Assembly: GCA_945873715.1 (NCBI GenBank)
Contig: CAMCFL010000046.1
Location: forward strand, 1-11,586
Length of the DNA stretch: 11,586 nt
Direction of reading: 5' to 3'
Origin: Akkermansia muciniphila
Lineage (GTDB): Bacteria > Verrucomicrobiota > Verrucomicrobiia > Limisphaerales > UBA9464
Part shown: piece by piece, positions 6,237 to 11,586 of the stretch
How the letters are laid out: every line of letters starts with the position of its first letter
Position numbering within the stretch: the first letter of the stretch is position 1
Program-made: the position numbers and the translations under genes
The notes under the pieces: model-generated
The model's database searches: none
Seen by the model: the letters and a program-made list of their open reading frames with translations, nothing else
What the model was told of the DNA's origin: nothing

Positions 6237-6980
6237 ATGAAAACCCGATTCCAAACCCGGCGCCGCAGCGGCTTCACGCTGATCGAGTTGCTGGTCGTCA
6301 TTGCCATCATCGCGATCCTGGCCGGCATGCTTCTGCCCGCCGTGTCCAGGGTCTCCCAGAACGCGAAGAAGAAGCAGTGCCTGACCCAGATCGCCAACCT
6401 GACGGGCGCGGTCCAGGCCTATCAGACGAAGTACACGCGGATGCCGACCTCCGCCAGGACCCGGGCGGCGGTGAGCGCGGATTTGCCGGACTTCATCTAT
6501 GGCACGCAACAGGACGGCGGGCAGCTGCCGGCCTCCAAGCCGGGCGCGGTGTATGCCTCGGTGATCAATCGCTCGGGAGCGCCTTGGCAGGTGAGCAACG
6601 CAGAATTGATGACCATCCTCCTGCGCGAGCAGAGGACGATCAACGGCGAGATGATCAACCGGGGGAACGAACTCAATCCCCAACAGGAGATCTTCATCAC
6701 CGTCCGATCGGAGTTGGGCCGGAAGCCCGACCGGGTCAGCGACGAGGATGGTGCCTTCCGGGATGCCTGGGGGTTTCCTTTCATCGTGATTGTCGACCTC
6801 GACTACGACGGTCGCGTGCGCAACCCGTTTGCCGGTGCCCCCGGTGAGCGCGAATTCATCAATGCCCCGGTGGCGGTGTTCTCGCTGGGAGCCGATGGGC
6901 AGGCGAACTTCGGCCTTCCCGCGTCCGGCCAGACGGCCAAGGGCACGCCGAACGGCGACAACCTCTACAGTTGGAAGTGA
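6237..6980 (+). CDS. GspG-like major pseudopilin
   Basis: The product is 247 aa. Leader MKTRFQTRRRSG is followed by F13-T-L-I-E17, so cleavage is after G12; a hydrophobic helix runs to about residue 34 and continues as NAKKKQCLTQIANLTGAVQAYQ. The C-terminal half keeps the GspG pattern: D-A-W-G-F-P-F, then VFSLGADGQ, then GDNLYSW at the extreme end. In GspG the region between the S-L-G-x-D-G motif and the terminal Trp holds a structural calcium site, with Asp in fitting places here. It is about 100 residues longer than the usual ~145-aa GspG, through an insertion between the helix and the D-x-W-G strand. No Shine-Dalgarno precedes the ATG (upstream is CCCCCTTTTCAGACC). Together with the preceding gene it would form the shaft of the pseudopilus; which one is the major subunit is unclear. 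Confidence 0.87.
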   Translation: MKTRFQTRRRSGFTLIELLVVIAIIAILAGMLLPAVSRVSQNAKKKQCLTQIANLTGAVQAYQTKYTRMPTSARTRAAVSADLPDFIYGTQQDGGQLPASKPGAVYASVINRSGAPWQVSNAELMTILLREQRTINGEMINRGNELNPQQEIFITVRSELGRKPDRVSDEDGAFRDAWGFPFIVIVDLDYDGRVRNPFAGAPGEREFINAPVAVFSLGADGQANFGLPASGQTAKGTPNGDNLYSWK

Positions 6981-7006
6981 TCGGACGGGTCAACCCTCCA
7001 AGCCTC

Positions 7007-7915
7007 ATGAACCCCTTGAGAACATCGAATCCCCGGACGCGTCGGCCGGCCTTCACGCTGATCGAGCTGCTGGTGGTGTTGGCGATCATCGGTGCGCTCG
7101 CGGCGCTCACGGCACCGGCGTTCAAGGGGTTCGGCCAGTCGAATGCATTCTCCGCCGGCCAACGGCAGTTGGTCGATGACCTGCGCTTCGCCCGGCAGAT
7201 GGCCATCAAGAACCGGTCGACGGTGTATGTGCTGTTCGCGCCGACGAATTCCTGGGCCCAACAGGATACCTTCCTGCGTCTGAACGCCGGCCAGTTCGGG
7301 AGCTTCCGGCAGGAGGCGCTGACCGTGCTGACCAATGTGGTGTTCGGTCAGTATTCTTCCTACGCGATCTATACCCAGCGGCGGCTGGGGGAACAACCGG
7401 GCAAGGAACGCCCCCGATACCTGACCGAATGGCGCTCACTTCCCCAGGGCGTGCTTTTCCCCAGGGAAATGTTGGGTCTCCCGGATCCCTCGTCGGGACC
7501 GACCGTCCCGCAGTTGACCAATCATCCGCATCGCCTGGCTCAGGGCCGCTTTCCTTTTCCGTTGGTGCTGCCCGGGGCGGAATTGCTGAACCATTACAGT
7601 GGTACAACCCCGATCTGGAACGGTCAGGACGTCATGCCGCTGCTCCCCTTCATTGCCTTTGATCCGAGCGGTCGGATTGCGGACGTGACCTACGCTGGAA
7701 TGCGCGATGCGCTGGGGAATCCGGTGTTCCCGGGATCCGACGTGGTGCTGGCCGTCGCCCCGGGGTCGGTCTTCATCCCGCGCCAGGCCGATGGCCAGCC
7801 GCGGCCGGGCGGGGTGGATGCGGTGGAAGCGCCGCGGTTTGGTTATACCAACGGGTTGATTCGAGTTTCGTACTACACCGGGCGTGCACGCCTGATGAAG
7901 AACCTGCCGCAGTGA
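7007..7915 (+). CDS. GspH-like minor pseudopilin
   Basis: From ATG 7007 the product is 302 aa; a TTG at 6971 would overlap the previous gene and add 12 residues to the leader. Leader MNPLRTSNPRTRRPA is cut before F16-T-L-I-E20, followed by a hydrophobic helix. The next segment, QRQLVDDLRFARQMAIKNRSTVYVLF, is the hallmark of GspH/FimT-type minor pseudopilins (L-x-x-D-L-x-x-A-R-x-x-A-I-x-x-x-x-x-V). GspH is usually 150-190 aa, so this protein carries some 100 extra residues, rich in Pro/Gly/Asn loops, in its beta domain. Position three, before I-, J- and K-like genes, is that of gspH in T2SS operons. It may correspond to one of the small members of the 'Verru_Chthon cassette' families, which I recall but cannot check. 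Its stop shares one base with the next start (TGATG, 7913-7917). Confidence 0.8.
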   Translation: MNPLRTSNPRTRRPAFTLIELLVVLAIIGALAALTAPAFKGFGQSNAFSAGQRQLVDDLRFARQMAIKNRSTVYVLFAPTNSWAQQDTFLRLNAGQFGSFRQEALTVLTNVVFGQYSSYAIYTQRRLGEQPGKERPRYLTEWRSLPQGVLFPREMLGLPDPSSGPTVPQLTNHPHRLAQGRFPFPLVLPGAELLNHYSGTTPIWNGQDVMPLLPFIAFDPSGRIADVTYAGMRDALGNPVFPGSDVVLAVAPGSVFIPRQADGQPRPGGVDAVEAPRFGYTNGLIRVSYYTGRARLMKNLPQ

Positions 7916-8745
7916 TGAAGACCCCATTCCAAACACGGGACCGCAGAGCGGCCTTCACCCTGACGGAGTTGGCGCTCTGCATCGCGGTGGTCGGCATTGC
8001 GCTGACGGCCATCATCGGGGTGTTGCCCTCGGGACTGAATGTCCAGAAGCAGAACCGCGAAGACACGCTGGTGGCGCAGGACGCCCAGTTCCTCATCGAG
8101 TCCATCCGCAGCGGGGCGATGGCCATTCCCGATCTGACCAATCAGGTGGATTTCATCCTGTGGAGGCGCACGGGTGCCCAGCGGCAGGAGTTCTACTTTC
8201 GCGGGCCCAATTATCAGGAGGCACTGCCTGGCACGGTGATCCCCCTCACGGCCTCCTGGCAGGTAACCGCATTGCTGGGCATGCCCCGTTTCGAGGCGAT
8301 CCCCGCCGGCCTCGTGCAGAACGAGGTGACGGCCCAGTTCCGGACCTTCAGCAGTCCCTTCAGCGAAAAGCCCTACCGCGGAGTCGGCGGACGTCCGGAT
8401 CCGTCGCGACTGGAAACCGCCATGCGCTACCTGGTGACCAGCGAGACGCAGTCGACGCCCACCCGGCCCCCGTTGGTCCTGAACGGCTATACCAATGTCG
8501 TGGCATCCAACATCGTCGCCAGCCAGGTGCTGCGCATCGAACAGGGACTGAGCGACTTCCGGTTGACCTTTCAGTGGCCGGTCTATCGGGTCGGTGGCGA
8601 TTTCCGCGCCGGCAACAGCCGTCGCTCCTACCGGACCCTGGTGCGGTCAGATCGGGACCTGTTGACCACCAATTTCCTTGGCACCCTGCACCCGGTTTAC
8701 CGTTTCAACGGCGGCCGGACGAATGCCGTCCCTTGGCCGAACTGA
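7915..8745 (+). CDS. GspI/PilV-like minor pseudopilin
   Basis: The ATG at 7915 overlaps the previous stop by one base, implying translational coupling; GTG 7912 is a less likely start. The product is 276 aa. Leader MKTPFQTRDRRAA is cut before F14-T-L-T-E18, with Glu kept at mature +5 and a Thr replacing the usual Ile or Val at +4. The helix ALCIAVVGIALTAIIGVLPSGLN, with its 'LPSGL' end followed by a run with Gln/Arg, is like the GspI/PilV class. GspI is normally ~120 aa, so the globular part here is more than twice the usual size. The leader resembles that of the gene at 6237. As a minor subunit it would sit in the tip complex with the H-, J- and K-like products. Confidence 0.75.
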   Translation: MKTPFQTRDRRAAFTLTELALCIAVVGIALTAIIGVLPSGLNVQKQNREDTLVAQDAQFLIESIRSGAMAIPDLTNQVDFILWRRTGAQRQEFYFRGPNYQEALPGTVIPLTASWQVTALLGMPRFEAIPAGLVQNEVTAQFRTFSSPFSEKPYRGVGGRPDPSRLETAMRYLVTSETQSTPTRPPLVLNGYTNVVASNIVASQVLRIEQGLSDFRLTFQWPVYRVGGDFRAGNSRRSYRTLVRSDRDLLTTNFLGTLHPVYRFNGGRTNAVPWPN

Positions 8746-8752
8746 GTGTCCC

Positions 8753-9745
8753 ATGCGTGCTAGAAACATCATCCTTCGGGCGGCGCGACGGGGCTTTTCC
8801 CTGATCGAAATGCTGGTCGCCGTCGGCCTGCTCAGCGTGGTCATCCTCGCGCTCTACGCGATGTTCGACCAGACCCAGCGTGCCTTGCGCGGCACGGTGG
8901 GTCAGGTCGACGTCTTCGAGGGCTCCCGTTCCGCGTTGGAATTGCTGACGCGGGATCTGGAACAGGCCCGGCCCGCCGGGGTGTTCGACGGCCCACACTT
9001 CGTCACCCGGCTGTCCGTGGCACCAAACCTGATCGAGAACCAGGATTCCTTCTTTCAAGAGCGTCAGCCCGTCCTGCAGGAGTTCTTTGCCATCCGGAAT
9101 GTCACGGACCAGCAGTGGTCGGTGTTCGGCTATTTCATCGCCAACGAAGCCAACCCCACCCTGCGCACCACCCCGCCGATCGGCACTTTGTACCGCTACG
9201 AAGACCGGGGCGACCTGGAGCGCATCCCCGGTGAGACCGTCGTCACCAATACTCCGGTGCGATTCAATGTCCGTGGACGGTTCGCGGCCCCGGCACTCCT
9301 GACGCATGTTCTTGGACGTCCGTTCTCCGGCGGGACGGCGGCGGTATTGCCCTACCGCACCAATGCCGCCCGGGTATTGGACGGCGTCCTGAATTTCAAG
9401 GTGACTCCGTATGATGCCTTGGGCCGGCCCTATAATGACTTCTATCCGACGACCCTGCTTCCCGCCCGCCCCACTACCGTTCCGGCATCGAGTCCCTCGG
9501 TCCCGCCCCTCCTTCCGGTCCTGCTGAATCACATTCAGGGTGGGCTGTTGACCGAAACCACCTTCTCGGGCACGGCGATGCCGGCCTATGTGGAGGTGGA
9601 AGTGGATACCCTGGAGCCCCGACTGCTGGAGCAGTATCGGGCACTCCCGGAGAATGCCACGATCCGAAATCGATTCCTGACCAACAATCTCTCGCGCATC
9701 CAGAGCTTCCGCCAACGCGTTCCGCTGCGCCCTTTCCTCCGATGA
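8753..9745 (+). CDS. GspJ-like minor pseudopilin
   Basis: The product is 330 aa from ATG 8753, 7 nt after the previous stop; an upstream in-frame ATG at 8678 would overlap that gene and bury the leader, so it is not used. Leader MRARNIILRAARRG is cut before F15-S-L-I-E19. The helix MLVAVGLLSVVILALYAMFDQTQRALRG and the following ...VDVFEGSRSALELLTRDLEQARP are the GspJ pattern: helix, a Q-x-x-x-x-A-L-R turn, then a D-L-x-x-A motif. A later beta-rich region contains an unusually Pro-rich stretch (TTLLPARPTTVPASSPSVPPLLPVLL) and YVEVEVDTLEPR near the end. GspJ is usually about 200 aa. The TGA stop at 9743-9745 overlaps the next ATG at 9742 (ATGA). Confidence 0.82.
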   Translation: MRARNIILRAARRGFSLIEMLVAVGLLSVVILALYAMFDQTQRALRGTVGQVDVFEGSRSALELLTRDLEQARPAGVFDGPHFVTRLSVAPNLIENQDSFFQERQPVLQEFFAIRNVTDQQWSVFGYFIANEANPTLRTTPPIGTLYRYEDRGDLERIPGETVVTNTPVRFNVRGRFAAPALLTHVLGRPFSGGTAAVLPYRTNAARVLDGVLNFKVTPYDALGRPYNDFYPTTLLPARPTTVPASSPSVPPLLPVLLNHIQGGLLTETTFSGTAMPAYVEVEVDTLEPRLLEQYRALPENATIRNRFLTNNLSRIQSFRQRVPLRPFLR

Positions 9746-11586
9746 ATCGAAATCAACAACGCGGCATCGCGCTGGTCATCACCCTGCTGATGCTCTCGGT
9801 GGTGACGATCACCGCCGTCGCCTTCCTGGCGGTGACCCGATCCGATCGCGCCTCGGTGGGTGCCGCAGGCGAGCAGTTGGACGCCCAGTTCGCAGCCGAG
9901 ACCGCCCTGCAACGGGCGCAAGCCGAGATTGCCGGGCGGATCATTGGTTCAACCAACCGGTTCAACTTTGATCTGGCGGTATCGACCAACTGGGTGAACG
10001 ACCGGCTGAATGTCAGTCAGCTCCGGGAGATGGCGGGCGAGACATTGCCGTTGAACGATCCGCGCATCCTGACCAACGCCACCACCTACTTCCGGGCGAA
10101 TGGAGCGCCGGTCTTCAACCTGAACAACAGCGACGATGTCCTGCTGTACCGGGCGTCGTTGATGAACCTGTACTACGACCCGCGTCCGCCGGTCTTCGCG
10201 CAGGTCAGCCGGAGTCCTCTGGTGGCCCCGGAGTTCCGCTTTTACCTCGACCTGAACCGCAACGGCATCTTCGACACCAACGGCCTGCAGTTGACCTTCA
10301 ACCAGCAGGGGCGGTTGTTCGGTACCAGTGACCAGGTGGGCGATCCGGAATGGATCGGGGTGCGTGAGCATGGCGATGCCATCCATAGCGGCACCAATCG
10401 GTTCGTGTTCCGCTATGCCTACCTGATCCTGCCGGCGGGCAAGACCCTCGACATCAACTACGCCCACAATGAGGTGAAGTTCCGCCGCGATGTCGGCAGT
10501 GGGTTCATGCGCAATCAGGGAGTGAGCGCCGGAGAAATCAACCTGGCGGGTTACCTGGCCGACCTGAACACCAACATCTGGCGGGCTCGCGGCGGAGCCT
10601 CCGTCTTCGACTATCAGTACCGGTTCGCATTGGCCTCCGCTTCCTCCGGGATCGCCTTCGGCGATGCCGACCGTCTCTTCCGTGCCCGGCGCGGTCAGAC
10701 GCTTGGACTCGATGCCCCCAGCTACTTCGGTGTGACCCCGCCGTTTGCCTTCGACGCCTATGACAGCAAGTCGGATGGTCCAATCCCCCTGACCATGGCC
10801 GAGTTCCGGCGCCCGCAGGACTTCTACCTGACCGGAGCCAACGAGGACTCGGTGGGCACGCCCTGGATGGGCTCCGACAATACCCGGCAGTTGACGGACC
10901 TGACGCGGTTGGTGGACGGGTCGTTGGGCATCGACCTTTCCGAGCGACTGATCGGACGCCGTGATTTTTCCGGTGCGCTCCTCCGGAGCACCTACGACCA
11001 GAATACCTTTTATCGGATGTTGGGTAGTCTGGGTACGGACACCGGGGACGGCCGCTTTGAATCCGGGACCAACATCGCGGGCACCTACTTCCGTCGGGCC
11101 AAGTTGAACCTGAATTACGCTCCCGAGGGCGACGTGAACCAGGACCTGGCTACCAGCGCCGATGTCAGCCGGTTCCGCGACTGGACTCCGATCGAGTGGT
11201 ACACCAGCGCCGTCCATCGCCTGTTCCTGTCCGAGTACACCAATGGCTTGCCGGACGCGACCCTGCTGGCTTCTCCACGCACCCTCCATCTGGGCCACGG
11301 CCTCCCGGTTCACGGCACCAATGTCGTTCGCGGCATCACCAACATCTATCGGTGGGATGCCAAGGTGCATCGGTTGGCCCAGGTGGCGGCGAATCTCTAT
11401 GATGCCACGCACTTCCGTTCGGCTGCCCGTCCGGGTTTGCCCCGGGAGGACCTCCCCTCTGTGTTCCGCCCGATCCTCTATCGGCAGGTCTCCATCAACG
11501 GAACCACGATCGTGCGACTGGCGGGCTTCAGGGAAGTCCTGAACTCGGCCCCGCTCGCACTTCCCTGGATCGATCTGGACGACCCG
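9742..11586 (+). CDS. Very large GspK/PilX-like protein, 3' end beyond the window
   Basis: The frame is open from ATG 9742 to the last base, 615 codons with no stop. Leader MNRNQQRG is cut before I9; mature +5 is Ile (I13), not Glu, the known exception of GspK, which caps the pseudopilus. The helix IALVITLLMLSVVTITAVAFLAV leads into RSDRASVGAAGEQLDAQFAAETALQRAQAEI, the GspK/PilX-type continuation. GspK is about 320 aa; this is already twice that. Residues 170-181, D-L-N-R-N-G-I-F-D-T-N-G, form an EF-hand-like loop (D-x-N-x-N-G-x-x-D) that may bind calcium. The rest is Asn/Thr/Tyr/Phe-rich with no domain I recognise. The size and last-in-cassette place fit the large 'A' protein of the Verru_Chthon pseudopilin cassettes as I recall them; unverified. 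It overlaps the preceding gene by 4 nt. Confidence 0.8.
   Translation, partial: MNRNQQRGIALVITLLMLSVVTITAVAFLAVTRSDRASVGAAGEQLDAQFAAETALQRAQAEIAGRIIGSTNRFNFDLAVSTNWVNDRLNVSQLREMAGETLPLNDPRILTNATTYFRANGAPVFNLNNSDDVLLYRASLMNLYYDPRPPVFAQVSRSPLVAPEFRFYLDLNRNGIFDTNGLQLTFNQQGRLFGTSDQVGDPEWIGVREHGDAIHSGTNRFVFRYAYLILPAGKTLDINYAHNEVKFRRDVGSGFMRNQGVSAGEINLAGYLADLNTNIWRARGGASVFDYQYRFALASASSGIAFGDADRLFRARRGQTLGLDAPSYFGVTPPFAFDAYDSKSDGPIPLTMAEFRRPQDFYLTGANEDSVGTPWMGSDNTRQLTDLTRLVDGSLGIDLSERLIGRRDFSGALLRSTYDQNTFYRMLGSLGTDTGDGRFESGTNIAGTYFRRAKLNLNYAPEGDVNQDLATSADVSRFRDWTPIEWYTSAVHRLFLSEYTNGLPDATLLASPRTLHLGHGLPVHGTNVVRGITNIYRWDAKVHRLAQVAANLYDATHFRSAARPGLPREDLPSVFRPILYRQVSINGTTIVRLAGFREVLNSAPLALPWIDLDDP

Noticed and set aside
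8678..8752. Longer start for the GspJ-like gene at 8678
   Set aside because: It overlaps the upstream gene by 68 nt and puts a 39-residue non-basic stretch before the prepilin cleavage site; ATG 8753 gives a normal 14-residue basic leader.
9949..11412. A 487-codon open frame on the minus strand opposite the GspK-like gene
   Set aside because: It is antisense to a frame with clear prepilin N-terminus and coupled start; its product is a Val/Gly/Gln/His-rich string with no domain, as expected of a shadow frame in GC-rich DNA.

Overview
The window is a GC-rich (by eye), almost fully coding piece of a Gram-negative genome. Three things suggest the phylum Verrucomicrobiota, perhaps a Pedosphaera/Limisphaera-like lineage: a tandem set of pseudopilin genes with F-T-L-I-E N-termini and Ala as well as Gly before the cleavage site, C-termini of the 'NPGSYDLW...GNW' and 'SLGADG...NLYSW' kinds, and a very large GspK/PilX-like protein at the end of the cassette. 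This placement rests on recalled family knowledge; there is no rRNA or other phylogenetic marker apart from thrS.

Layout. (1) 2-1201, +: C-terminal two thirds or so of a FecA-like TonB-dependent outer-membrane receptor, cut by the window start. (2) 1202-1517: intergenic region with a 102-bp two-hairpin repeat, a short hairpin and a strong intrinsic-terminator-like structure in the thrS leader. (3) 1518-3371, +: threonyl-tRNA synthetase with all editing, zinc and class II catalytic residues but no N-terminal TGS domain. (4) 3368-4615, -: exported endonuclease/exonuclease/phosphatase-fold protein whose stop codon overlaps the thrS stop in a shared CTAG. (5) 4616-4889: a second, inverted copy of the 102-bp repeat, then a candidate promoter. 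(6) 4890-5469, +: a BrnT/BrnA-like toxin-antitoxin pair whose toxin lacks the usual K-H-G segment. (7) 5505 to the end, +: six prepilin-like genes in tight succession (gaps of 27, 26, -1, 7 and -4 nt), in the order major-like, GspG-like, GspH-like, GspI-like, GspJ-like, and a GspK-like gene still open at the window edge.

How the parts fit. The six pilin-like genes supply the parts expected of a pseudopilus: one or two major subunits (GspG class) and a minor tip set in the usual H-I-J-K order. No ATPase, inner-membrane platform, secretin or prepilin peptidase is in view, so the cassette would need machinery encoded elsewhere. The minor subunits are much longer than their proteobacterial counterparts, and the GspK-like one carries an EF-hand-like loop. 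No terminator is visible between the toxin-antitoxin pair and the first pilin gene, so the whole 4890-11586 block may be one transcription unit. The two 102-bp repeats lie in opposite orientation and bracket exactly the thrS plus nuclease segment.
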